A stretch of 64,000 nucleotides of DNA from Myxococcus stipitatus DSM 14675 (GTDB taxonomy: Bacteria; Myxococcota; Myxococcia; Myxococcales; Myxococcaceae): positions 9,551,501 to 9,615,500 of the forward strand of contig NC_020126.1 of the NCBI RefSeq assembly GCF_000331735.1, written 5' to 3'. Positions 44,106-52,570 of the stretch are shown here, one piece after another (the stretch's first letter is position 1; every line of letters starts with the position of its first letter). Under the pieces are notes generated by a model. That model searched no databases. It saw only the letters and a program-made list of their open reading frames with translations, and was not told the DNA's origin. A program made the position numbers and the translations under genes.

Positions 44106-44187
44106 CCCAGGCGCACGCTAGCCACCGCTCCCAGGACACCGCCAGTACTCCACCCGTCCCAGGAGGACACCAGCCACCGGGTATCAA

Positions 44188-46089
44188 CTACCCCCGAGGC
44201 GCAAGCCAGCGAAGTCGAGGGGTTCCCCTCAGAGGGCGAGGCCCCGGTGCAAGCGCCAAGGATTGGACATACAAGCCCCGCCGCTCCCGAACCCACCAGG
44301 CCCCCGTACGCTGGCGCTCCACAATTCCTGTCATCCGGTAGTCGTACAGGACGGCTCTCACCTGCCGAGGCGGCGCGTCTGGGAAGGGATTGTGCGCGAG
44401 CAAGCCCGTCACCTCGGGAGCGCCTTCGAGCAGCCGCGCCAGGAAGGCGATGAACCAGCCAGGCGGTGAGCCCAGCGCCGCGAACCACATCTGCCAATCG
44501 AGGCGCGGCTGGTGCGGGGCCACCTGCCTGGGCGGCCGCTTCACCTCCCCCGCCTTGTAGCGAAAGACATAAGGCGACCAGTGCTCGCCGTCGTTGGAGC
44601 CCTCGACCTCGATCTCCGGCCGCTCCAGGGTCATCACACTGAAGAGGCCGTATCGATTCACTGAGCGCAGCGGCCGGGCACAACCGCTCAGCCACGACAG
44701 GGAGCGCTGGACGCGCGCGGGCAGTCTCGTCCCCCGCTCGAAGCGCTGGAGGATGTCCGCCGCGCCGAGCAGCATCAGCGGCGTGAACAGACCTCCCGCC
44801 AGGGCCCCCCGCCAGCCCCTGCGCCGCCGCAGCGGTGGATGCGCGGGGAGGAACGGCAGCAGGCGACGCAGCGCCGCGTCGTCCAGCAACCACAGCCCGA
44901 GCACCAGGGACTGGAGATTGAAGAAGCCATAGTTCCCCGTGGCGAGGATGGTGCCCTGCAACGCGGACAGCGCCCCCAGCGCCGCCAGTCGCAGCCGTCG
45001 AGGCGCGAAGACGAGCCACGGCACCGCCGCCTCCAGAACGAACACCATCGCCGTCGACGCGCGCTGGAAGCGCTCAGGCAACTGATGCGCATACCAGCCG
45101 CCTCGCGTGGGCAGCGGCGCCGTCTCGTAGTAGTAGCGGCACGCCGTGAGCTCGCGCCACGTCCTGTCACCCGACTGCCACTTGCTGAGCCCCGAGCCGA
45201 AGTAGAGCCGGAACACGAGCAGCCGGAAGAGGAACACCTCCACCGCCGTGGGCGCCATGCGTCCCAGTCCCGGCCGCAAGCCCGGCGGCGCGGTGAGCGC
45301 GGACAGCAGCCCCATCTCCAACAGCAACACATCCCACTGGAACGAGAGGAACTCGCGGCCGACCGACGCGTAGGAGAGATACAGCCCCCACAGCATCACC
45401 AACGCCGAGCGAGGCGCCACGTTGAAGAGGACCGCCAGGGACAGCACCTGTCCCAGCGCGCAGCCTCGCGCCAGGGCCGTGTCGGAGGACTCGAACCAGA
45501 ACACCGTGGGGAGCAGCCGCCAGCGCTCGCGAGCGGGCGCCTCGCGCAGCTCCGACGAGAGCAGGTCGCTCACCGGACGAATCCCTCGCGAGCCATACAG
45601 CCCCAACACCTGACGCCCCAGCGACGTGAACGCGATGAGGAACGTGCCCCCCATCATGCGGAGGAAGAGCCAGCGAACCCAGGCGTACTCGCGAGGCACC
45701 ACCGCGCGACCGAAGAGCCAGCGGTCCACGCGCGACGCCGTGCGACGGTGTCTCGCGATGAGGCGATAGACTCGCTGGGACACGCGTGACACGCCGGGCA
45801 ACAACCCCAGCCTCGCCATGCCGCGTGTCGTCCAGCGAGGCGACCGGGCGAGTGCGCGGAAGACCGCCTCCGCGCCTTGCGTCACCTGCCCCGAGGGCTC
45901 GACGAGCTGAGAGGCCCGGCGCATGTCCCCACGGGGAATGCCGAGCAGCAGGAGCAGTCTCCTCCGCCCCGGGAGGAAGCGGACACGCCCCTCCGTGCGC
46001 TGCGCCCACCGAGCCACCCAGCGGCGACAGAAGCCGCAGTCGGCGTCGTAGAGCAGGAGCGGCGGACGGTGAGCGGAAGAGACCTCCAT
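44188..46089 (-). CDS. Fusion of DCC thiol-disulfide oxidoreductase and lipase maturation factor domains
   Basis: 633 aa. The N-terminal 120 aa is a DCC1 domain with YDADCGFCRRW (DxxCxxC). A linker of hydrophobic helices leads into a lipase-maturation-factor (LMF1) domain with several membrane segments and the family signature YYYETAPLPTRGGWYAHQLP near residue 335. LMF1 family proteins assist folding of secreted lipases in the ER or periplasm; DCC proteins are small redox enzymes. The fusion suggests disulfide isomerisation coupled to lipase maturation, although no lipase gene is adjacent. Reported fusions exist in other bacteria, but substrate and topology are unknown. Confidence 0.85.
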   Translation of the reverse strand: MEVSSAHRPPLLLYDADCGFCRRWVARWAQRTEGRVRFLPGRRRLLLLLGIPRGDMRRASQLVEPSGQVTQGAEAVFRALARSPRWTTRGMARLGLLPGVSRVSQRVYRLIARHRRTASRVDRWLFGRAVVPREYAWVRWLFLRMMGGTFLIAFTSLGRQVLGLYGSRGIRPVSDLLSSELREAPARERWRLLPTVFWFESSDTALARGCALGQVLSLAVLFNVAPRSALVMLWGLYLSYASVGREFLSFQWDVLLLEMGLLSALTAPPGLRPGLGRMAPTAVEVFLFRLLVFRLYFGSGLSKWQSGDRTWRELTACRYYYETAPLPTRGGWYAHQLPERFQRASTAMVFVLEAAVPWLVFAPRRLRLAALGALSALQGTILATGNYGFFNLQSLVLGLWLLDDAALRRLLPFLPAHPPLRRRRGWRGALAGGLFTPLMLLGAADILQRFERGTRLPARVQRSLSWLSGCARPLRSVNRYGLFSVMTLERPEIEVEGSNDGEHWSPYVFRYKAGEVKRPPRQVAPHQPRLDWQMWFAALGSPPGWFIAFLARLLEGAPEVTGLLAHNPFPDAPPRQVRAVLYDYRMTGIVERQRTGAWWVRERRGLYVQSLALAPGPRPLRGTPRLRWLAPRG

Positions 46090-46234
46090 GCTCGAAGCAT
46101 GGGGGCCTCGAGGGGACGCGGCTGTCCTCGCGGGCCAGAGAGGGGGTCGTCCCGGGGCCGGGGAGACAGGCGAGCGAGCAGCGCGCGTCGAGGCGCCCCG
46201 TGGACATCGACGAGGGGTGCCTAGCTTTCACCGC

Positions 46235-46888
46235 ATGAGCGAGCCCAAGGGGAAGGCAAAGCAGGTGGTCGAGCTGGTACCCGGCCTCCATCACTGGACC
46301 TTGAACGACAGCCGCCTGGGCGGCGCGCGCAGCGAGGCCTACGCCGTGGTGGACGACGACGGCGCGGTCATCCTCATCGACCCGTTACCCGTCGACGAGG
46401 CGAAGCTGCGGGAACTGGGCGACGTCACCGCCATCCTGCTGACCGCGGGGAATCATCAACGCTCGGCGTGGCGCCTCCGCCAGTCCTTCGGCGCTCCGGT
46501 CTGGGCGCCCGAGAATGCCTACGGACTGGAGAACACCCCGGACTTCTTCTACGTGGCGGGCAACACGCTGCCGGGGGGACTCATCCCCTTCCACACGCCC
46601 GGTCCGGTGGTGTCCATGCACACGCTGTGGATGCAGAAGCATCCGCGCGGCGTCGCCTTCGTGTCCGACCTGCTGGTGCACGAAGGCGACGGCACGCCGG
46701 AGTTCGTCCCGAGTGAGTATCAAGACGAACCCCTGCGCACGCGGCAGAGCGTCCAGCGCATCCTGGACCACCTCGCCGTGGACATCGTCTGCTTCGCCCA
46801 CGGCGAGCCCATCCTCCGCGATGGCGCGAGCGCGCTCCGCCGGGCGCTGCGCGAGGACCTGGAGGCCCCCGCCGCGCCGTCACCGTGA
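46235..46888 (+). CDS. Metallo-beta-lactamase-fold protein with a degenerate metal site
   Basis: 217 aa from ATG 46235, no signal peptide. The strand order and GLHHWTLND...AVILIDPLPVDEAKL are typical of MBL-fold proteins. The metal motif HxHxDH is absent: the equivalent is LLTAGNHQRSAWR with one histidine. Later MBL elements (FVSDLLV with Asp, FAHGEPI with His) are present. It may bind one metal or none, and could be a ligand-binding homologue rather than a hydrolase. The gene is divergent from the DCC/LMF gene and convergent with the broken phospholipase-lectin gene, 11 nt apart. Confidence 0.75.
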   Translation: MSEPKGKAKQVVELVPGLHHWTLNDSRLGGARSEAYAVVDDDGAVILIDPLPVDEAKLRELGDVTAILLTAGNHQRSAWRLRQSFGAPVWAPENAYGLENTPDFFYVAGNTLPGGLIPFHTPGPVVSMHTLWMQKHPRGVAFVSDLLVHEGDGTPEFVPSEYQDEPLRTRQSVQRILDHLAVDIVCFAHGEPILRDGASALRRALREDLEAPAAPSP

Positions 46889-46899
46889 CGAGGGTTGAA

Positions 46900-48019
46900 T
46901 CAGTTCGGGCCCCAGGAAGACCAGGCGCCCTCGCGGCCCTGGTCCGCGTAGTTGAGCCACACCCTCTGCCCCGCGGCGACCGCCCGCGGCGAGGTGTTCT
47001 CGGCCGCATTCCTCGGCGCCTTGAACGCGTCGCCCGCGGGGCACTCCAGCAGGCCCGACCGCGACACGCCCCAGGAGCGAGCGGCGATGCTCAGCTTCCA
47101 GAGGTCCGCCGGGCATCCCGCCGTGGTGCAGTCGGTGCTGGCCTTGCGGCACGCGAGCTTGCGCGACGTGGAACACGTGTCGTCCCACCAGGTGCCATTC
47201 GCCGTCATCGCGGCGCAGTGCTCGTTGCCGTTGTAGTTGTTGGGCTCGCCGGTACCGGTCGGTGAAGTGGATCCACACGCTGTTCGACGTGCCCGAAATC
47301 ATGTTCGCGAGCTTCTTCGACTCCCAGCCATTGACGGGCGGCAGGAAGGAATAGCCAGCGGGGCAAGCGGAGAAGCCACCCGACCAGGCTCCGCGGGTGC
47401 TCGTGACGAACCAGGAGTTCGGGTCGTCCGCCAGGGGCTTCGACGTGTCGGGGGGAGTCCTTGTCGAGGTAGCTGACGAACTCCTCGAGGAACCACGCGC
47501 GTGAGGCATCCGTGGGGATGCTGTCCTCCACCCAGATGACCAGCACCTCGTTCTGGTTCTCGGGTGCGGTCGGCCACGCGCCGACGTGCCGCATGACGTC
47601 GTGCACCCGCGTGGAGAAGCGCTCACCCTCGTGATGGAAGCACGGGGCGCCATCGTCGTTGGAGTCGTTCGAGCACGCGTTCGCCCACAGGGGGTCCGGG
47701 CCGCTCCATGCGTCGATGGCGAGGTTCCTCACGCCAGACAGGAGCTGCACGTCGATGCCGCGGTGCTGATTGGCCCGGGCGTAATAGCAATCCCAGAGGA
47801 AATGGCAGTTCGTATGGGTCGTGGTGACGTGGGAGTTGTGCGAGCCGATGCGCTGGACATGCGGCAGGGGGACATCGGACTGGAGCAAGGTCTGCTGAAT
47901 CCTCGCGACCCGAGGTCGCGATAGGACGCCTGGGAGGTGGACTCCACCTCGGGCTCTTGGGGCTGCTGCTCCTGAGAAGGGCTGCACGCCAGCCATTGCG
48001 TCAAGACAAAGAAAGACAA
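46900..48019 (-). pseudogene. Phospholipase C-like / C-type lectin lipoprotein gene broken by three 1-nt shifts
   Basis: Homology-like sequence runs continuously through three reading frames. It starts at TTG 48019 with a lipobox-like WLAC. The first part (to about 47450) resembles a PI-PLC/PLC-like phosphodiesterase barrel, with RIGSHNSH (His on the active-site strand) and GIDVQLLSGVRNLAIDAW. The last part (47260-46900) is a C-type lectin-like domain with the EPN motif and WWDDTC...ACR. Frame changes fall at about 47909-47911 (one G missing), 47450-47455 (six Gs where five keep frame) and about 47260 (one extra C). Corrected, it would encode about 370 aa. Either a recent pseudogene or consensus errors in homopolymers. 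Confidence 0.75.
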
Positions 48020-48063
48020 GGCCGCGCAAAAGCTGCAGTCGAATCAACAAGTCAAGGTCGCGC

Positions 48064-48855
48064 TCAAGCTTCGCGCAACAGCACCTGGCCATCCTCGACC
48101 CCTGGCGGAGCGAGGAAGAGCGAGGCTCCCGCCTCGGCGCGGTCCAACACGGCGCTCAGCGCGGGCAGGTCCGTGACCGGGATTCTCCGCGTGGGCTCCA
48201 AGGACAGCCCTCGCGCCATGGCCTGGGCGACACGGGTGCTGTCGCTCAGGTCCGACTCGTAGACGAAGGTCCGCTCGCCGTACTCATGTCCTCCGGGAAC
48301 GCGGCCCACGAGGCGAAGCGGGCCCAGTCGCGAGTGGACGCGCACGCTGGGGTTGTCCCACTGGGCCACGCCGCGCAGACGCTTCGCGCGCAGCATGCTC
48401 AGCGTGAGCAGCTTCACCCAGGCACCCGCGCCGGTTCCGGGCAGGAAGCTCAGGAGCGACACGCCGATGAACAGTCCCGGCGTCACCGAGGGCGCCGCGT
48501 AGTACGCCGCGCCGATGGCGGGGTCCTCGTCCGCGAGGCCGAGGTGCTGACGGACATCGGGCTTCAACATCCTCGCCGGACAGCGCAAGAGCCCGATGGC
48601 TCCGGGCATCAAGTACAGGTCCGACAGCACCCAACGCGGAACACCGATGCCGCGAAACGCGAGCTGATTGAGCGCGAGGTATTGCGACACGAGGTCCGTG
48701 TTGCGCTCCGCGGGCAGGAACGTCGCGGGCAGGCCCAGGGGAGACAGGTCCATCGACTCGGCATGGACGCCCGCGCCCAGCGCCAGGAGTGACACGCCCG
48801 GGTGCGCGGAGAAGAAGTCCTCCGCCTGTCTCGTCAGTGCGGCGGCTTCACGCAT
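48064..48855 (-). CDS. Unknown protein coupled to the amidinotransferase-fold gene
   Basis: 263 aa from ATG 48855, overlapping the upstream amidinotransferase-like gene by 8 nt, hence translationally coupled. No domain is recognised. It contains a hydrophobic stretch (AYYAAPSVTPGLFIGVSLLSFLPGTGAG) that could be a buried helix or a membrane segment, and a C-terminal ACT-like or acetyltransferase-like alternating pattern (GERTFVYESDLSDSTRVAQAMARG). The strict pairing suggests a role in the same reaction as the upstream enzyme. No function is assigned. Confidence 0.62.
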   Translation of the reverse strand: MREAAALTRQAEDFFSAHPGVSLLALGAGVHAESMDLSPLGLPATFLPAERNTDLVSQYLALNQLAFRGIGVPRWVLSDLYLMPGAIGLLRCPARMLKPDVRQHLGLADEDPAIGAAYYAAPSVTPGLFIGVSLLSFLPGTGAGAWVKLLTLSMLRAKRLRGVAQWDNPSVRVHSRLGPLRLVGRVPGGHEYGERTFVYESDLSDSTRVAQAMARGLSLEPTRRIPVTDLPALSAVLDRAEAGASLFLAPPGVEDGQVLLREA

Positions 48856-49753
48856 CGGCTTCGATGTCCTTCGCGACGGCGTCGAGGCGGACGTCGTCCG
48901 GAATCCGCACCGCGCCCTCCTCCACCACCGCGCGCGACACGAGACAGCGGGAGGAGCCGCCGCCTTTCTCACACAGCTCGCCCATGTCGAGCGACACCAC
49001 CTTCATCCCGAGCGCCTCCACGCGAGCGCGGATGGAGTCGGGGACCACGGAGGGCGCGAGCAGGTCGCGTCCCACCGGCAGGCCGTTGGTGGCGTAGCGG
49101 CGAATCTCGTCCTCTGTCACGACAAGCAGCCGGTGCTCGCCGAAGCGCTCGCGGAGGCGTGCGTAGGAATCAGGAGACATGACCTCGGGACACACGAGCA
49201 TGCGGTCCACGGCGGGCAGGGGCAGCAGCGCCATGTTGCCGTGGAACGCGGGCTCGCGGACCTGGACGCGAACCACTTCACCTGGGAACCAACGGGAAGC
49301 GGCGTCGATTCCATCGAGTGTCGTGCGTCCGCCCCAGAACAGCAGCGTGGCGCCGTCGAAGTGCGCCACATCGCCATGGGCCTCCCAGATGCCCACGTCC
49401 GGGCCCACGACCTCGAAGCCCATGCGGCGGGCGAGTGCCTCCCAGTGCTCACGCTCGGCCTGCCGGTGTGCACTCATCATCCGAGGCAGCACGAACACAG
49501 GCGTGGCGCCTGGGCGGGCCACGACCTGACCGCACTCGGCGGCATACGGCATGCCGGTCAGCAGCTCCGACGGAGACGGCAGCGCGACGACGGTGCCACC
49601 GCGAGCCTCGATGGCGCGAGCCAGCGCGAGCCACTCGCGGCGGGCCTTGCGCGCATCGACAGGGGCGGCCTCGCGACTGCGGAAGTTGTTGCGCCCGCGC
49701 AACGCCCAGCCTCGCCCCGGGGGCGACATGAGGAAGAGTTCCATGGCGCTCAC
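48848..49753 (-). CDS. Amidinotransferase-superfamily enzyme (dimethylargininase/arginine-deiminase-like)
   Basis: 301 aa from GTG 49753 (ATG 49744 is an alternative). The pentein-fold landmarks are present: a conserved Glu/Gly pair in EAHGDVAHF (EGGD-like), FHGNMALLP (position of FHxD) and the catalytic cysteine in GGGSSRCLVS near residue 275. This fits dimethylarginine dimethylaminohydrolase/arginine deiminase-type enzymes acting on guanidino groups; the FHxD Asp is Asn here, so the exact reaction is uncertain. It is coupled to the downstream unknown gene (8-nt overlap). Confidence 0.75.
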   Translation of the reverse strand: MSAMELFLMSPPGRGWALRGRNNFRSREAAPVDARKARREWLALARAIEARGGTVVALPSPSELLTGMPYAAECGQVVARPGATPVFVLPRMMSAHRQAEREHWEALARRMGFEVVGPDVGIWEAHGDVAHFDGATLLFWGGRTTLDGIDAASRWFPGEVVRVQVREPAFHGNMALLPLPAVDRMLVCPEVMSPDSYARLRERFGEHRLLVVTEDEIRRYATNGLPVGRDLLAPSVVPDSIRARVEALGMKVVSLDMGELCEKGGGSSRCLVSRAVVEEGAVRIPDDVRLDAVAKDIEADA

Positions 49754-49927
49754 GCTTCTACCGCTCCCCCGTTCCAGGCCGCCACATCACCCTGCATGCG
49801 CAGCGCACAGTGAACGCCGTCGCGGGCCCCAGCCCCATGAGTCGCCCCGGCTCCAGGCTCCCTACTGAACGACACCGCACATTCACGCTGGCCACCCGCC
49901 CGTGGCCGAGACAGGCTCACAGCCCAC

Positions 49928-51628
49928 GTGGACGAGACGAGCCTGCCCGAGCCCGATGCCTTGCGGTCCCTGCTGAAGACCGCCCTGGAACTGCCACCGC
50001 TCCAGCCGCATGCCTCGCGCCTGGACCGACTGGTGGACGACTATGCCCGAGGCGTGGCGAGCCGCGACGCCCCGCTCGCCGTCGCGCTCGTCGGAGCCAC
50101 CGGCGCGGGCAAGTCCACCCTCCTCAACGCCCTCGCCGGCCAACCCCTCTCGCGCGAAGGCGTGGACCGCCCCACCAGCACCACCGCCACCGTGTTCGCG
50201 CCCGAAGGCGCCACCGCGGATGCCCTCGCGAAGTCCGGCGCCCGCGTGTCGCGGTACCTCCCCGGCCCGCAGGCCCTCTGGGGCGGACAGGTGTTCATCG
50301 ACACGCCCGACCTCAACAGCGTGGCCACCACCCACCGCGAGGTCGCTCGCGCCGCGCTGGAGCGCGCGGACGTCGCGCTCGTCGTCATGCACCGGGGCAG
50401 CGTCGCCGAAGCCTCCCAAGTGGAGTTCCTCACCGAGTTCGCCCGTCGCCGCGCCCTCGTCTTCATCCTCAACTTCGCGGACGAGCTCTCCCCCGAGTCA
50501 CGCGAAACCCTCAAGGCCCAGGTCCGCCGCGTCGCCGCCGAGCAGTACGCACTCGCCCCTCGAGACGTCCCCGTCTTCGCCATCAGCGCCCAAGCCGCCA
50601 AGGACGGCCGCGATGTGTCCGGCGAGTTCGGCCCCCTCCTCTTCCACCTGCGCGGACTCGCCACCCAGGCCATCGCCGCACGCGTCCGACGCGGCAATGC
50701 GCTCGGCGCGCTGGAGGAGCTCTCCACCCTCGTGAAGGGCGCCCTCGAGGAGACCGAGGCCCTGCTCTCCCGCACCAAGGCCGCGCTCGACTCCGGCCTG
50801 GAGAAGGCCTCCGACGGCCTGCGCGAGGACTTCGAGTCCCGCCTGCGCCTGGCCCACGGACACCTGGCCGCGGAGGTGCGCAGGCAGGCCGGTGGACGCT
50901 TCTGGGGGCCCGCCGCGTGGGGCCTGCGCTTGTCCCTCTGGGGCGCCAGTGGCCTCGGCGCGGCGGCCGTCGTCGGACGTCGCAGCCTCCCCGCGGGACT
51001 CGCGGTCGCCGCGGCCTCCACCGTCGTCGACGCCGTGCGAGGCCACAGCCGCGCGCGCGCCGCGGAGAGCGCGGTCATCGAACCGTTCGAGGATGACTTC
51101 GGCGTGGAGTCCGCCGCACGCACCGCGCTCACCGAGGCCCGCAGCCTCGCCCGCGCCGGGGGCCTGGAGCCCGCCGTGCTCGGTGTTCCCGACATGGGCA
51201 CGCTGCTCGAGGAGGTGCGAGACGCCCGCGCCTCCGCCTGGCGCTACACCGCCACCACGGGCGTCGCGGAGGCCGTCGCCGGCTGGTGGCGCGTCGCGCG
51301 CTGGCTGGTGCTGCCGCTCATCAACCTGCCGCTGCTGGTGCTGCTCGGACACGTGGGCTACCGCGTGGTGCGCGCCTACGTGGAGGGCCCGCTGTTGCCG
51401 CTCGACTACTTCGTCAACGCGGGAGCCCTCTTCGCGCTGCTCGCGGGAGCAGGCGCGATGCTCGCCTCAGCGAGTCTCGCCGGAGCCGCTCGCCGTGCGG
51501 GCGCGGGCGGGCGCACCCGCTTTGTCGAGTCCCTGGCCACCCTGGGCCGGAGGCTGGGAGAGGCCGTCGATGATGGACTTCGCCCCGGGCGGGAGGCCGC
51601 GCGTCGCATCCTGACGATTCTCCGGTGA
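49928..51628 (+). CDS. Large membrane-associated dynamin-like GTPase (paralogue of 27884)
   Basis: 566 aa from GTG 49928. G1 P-loop GATGAGKST (Lys62), a Thr/Ser-rich switch (RPTSTTATVF) and G3 DTPD (Asp125) are intact; G4 is NFADE. The architecture (N-terminal GTPase, helical middle, hydrophobic segments at about 455-480 and 500-525) is like YfjP/dynamin-family membrane GTPases. Similar in plan to the GTPase at 27884, but only distantly in sequence. Its last 162 nt overlap the 3' end of the convergent M23 peptidase gene. No neighbour suggests a substrate. Confidence 0.8.
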   Translation: MDETSLPEPDALRSLLKTALELPPLQPHASRLDRLVDDYARGVASRDAPLAVALVGATGAGKSTLLNALAGQPLSREGVDRPTSTTATVFAPEGATADALAKSGARVSRYLPGPQALWGGQVFIDTPDLNSVATTHREVARAALERADVALVVMHRGSVAEASQVEFLTEFARRRALVFILNFADELSPESRETLKAQVRRVAAEQYALAPRDVPVFAISAQAAKDGRDVSGEFGPLLFHLRGLATQAIAARVRRGNALGALEELSTLVKGALEETEALLSRTKAALDSGLEKASDGLREDFESRLRLAHGHLAAEVRRQAGGRFWGPAAWGLRLSLWGASGLGAAAVVGRRSLPAGLAVAAASTVVDAVRGHSRARAAESAVIEPFEDDFGVESAARTALTEARSLARAGGLEPAVLGVPDMGTLLEEVRDARASAWRYTATTGVAEAVAGWWRVARWLVLPLINLPLLVLLGHVGYRVVRAYVEGPLLPLDYFVNAGALFALLAGAGAMLASASLAGAARRAGAGGRTRFVESLATLGRRLGEAVDDGLRPGREAARRILTILR

Positions 51629-52297
51629 CATGGACACCACCGGCTGACCCGGCGTGTGCGTGCCTTCCTTCGTCGCCATGAGCGGCTCGCTGCCCGCCTC
51701 ACGGCACACGGGAGACGCCACGCGGGTGTCTCGCACCGGGTCTCCATACCCCACGATGCGCGCCGGCACGGACGGGTTGTTCCATCCCGCCCCCGTCTCG
51801 CGCGCGACCTTGAAGTGCAGGTGCGCGCCACACGACCAGCCCGTGGCGCCGGAGAACCCGATGAGCTGGCCCTGCTTCACCTGCTCCCCCGTCTTCACCA
51901 CCACCGCGCTGAAGTGCAGGTACTGCGTCTCCAGCCCGTCGCCATGCGAGACGACGACGTAGTTCGCCAGGGGCGCGAACTTCTCGTCACAGCCGCCCTT
52001 CGTGCTGTCGCCACGGGCCATCCGCACCACGCCGTCGCGCGCGGCGACGATGGGCGTGCCCTCCGGCATCCGGAAGTCCCACGCATGGGTGTCGTTGTAT
52101 TGGTGGCTGCCCGTGTCGTGCCCTTGGCTCACCGTGTAGATGCGGCCACAGGCGAAAGGCACGCCCACCTCGGGCAGGTCGCCCGACGGAGAGGCAATCG
52201 AGTGAGGAGCCGCTGGCGACGAGGCCAGCAAGGAACCAACGAGGAGCGCGGAGGACAGGTTCATATTTGGCCGGCGGACAACGGCGGCAACCGCCAT
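51467..52297 (-). CDS. Exported M23 (LytM-type) peptidase-like protein
   Basis: 276 aa from ATG 52297, preceded by AGGAAA at 6 nt. A signal peptide (ALLVGSLLASSPAA) lies behind a basic N-terminus. The LytM zinc ligands are complete: His71 and Asp74 in THAWDF, and the HLH motif in CGAHLHFKV (His159, His161); the YLHFS histidine (His128) is conserved. It should cleave peptidoglycan cross-bridges or other glycine-rich peptides in the periplasm. The C-terminal 60 residues beyond the fold are Pro/Gly-rich, and their coding sequence overlaps the convergent GTPase gene by 162 nt, so they may not be constrained as protein. Confidence 0.85.
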   Translation of the reverse strand: MAVAAVVRRPNMNLSSALLVGSLLASSPAAPHSIASPSGDLPEVGVPFACGRIYTVSQGHDTGSHQYNDTHAWDFRMPEGTPIVAARDGVVRMARGDSTKGGCDEKFAPLANYVVVSHGDGLETQYLHFSAVVVKTGEQVKQGQLIGFSGATGWSCGAHLHFKVARETGAGWNNPSVPARIVGYGDPVRDTRVASPVCREAGSEPLMATKEGTHTPGQPVVSMSPENRQDATRGLPPGAKSIIDGLSQPPAQGGQGLDKAGAPARARTASGSGETR

Positions 52298-52528
52298 GGG
52301 TATTTCCTGAACGAATTATCCCGCGCCCGTGCCGCCTATCACCAGGGTCCCCAAGGCCCGCTCGCTCGAGCGTGGGGCTCCCCGTCCTCCGCTCCGAGCG
52401 GGAAGCCCTCCGCCAACGACCGAGCCCTTGTCTCCACGCCTGCCCGGTCAGCGGCCTCATGCGGGCCTGGACACCTCGCGCAGGGAGTCCACCCCCACCC
52501 GCCCGCTCGTTCCCTCGCCAACAAATAC

Positions 52529-52538
52529 TGACTGGTCA
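52529..52538. promoter_or_regulatory. Candidate TetR operator half-sites (TGAC-TG-GTCA)
   Basis: A perfect 4-2-4 inverted repeat TGACTGGTCA lies 33 nt upstream of the TetR start, in AT-rich promoter sequence. TGAC/GTCA cores are common in TetR-family operators, so autoregulation is plausible. Confidence 0.45.
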
Positions 52539-52570
52539 CTCACTAAATCTGGCGCTATGTTTCACGGGAG

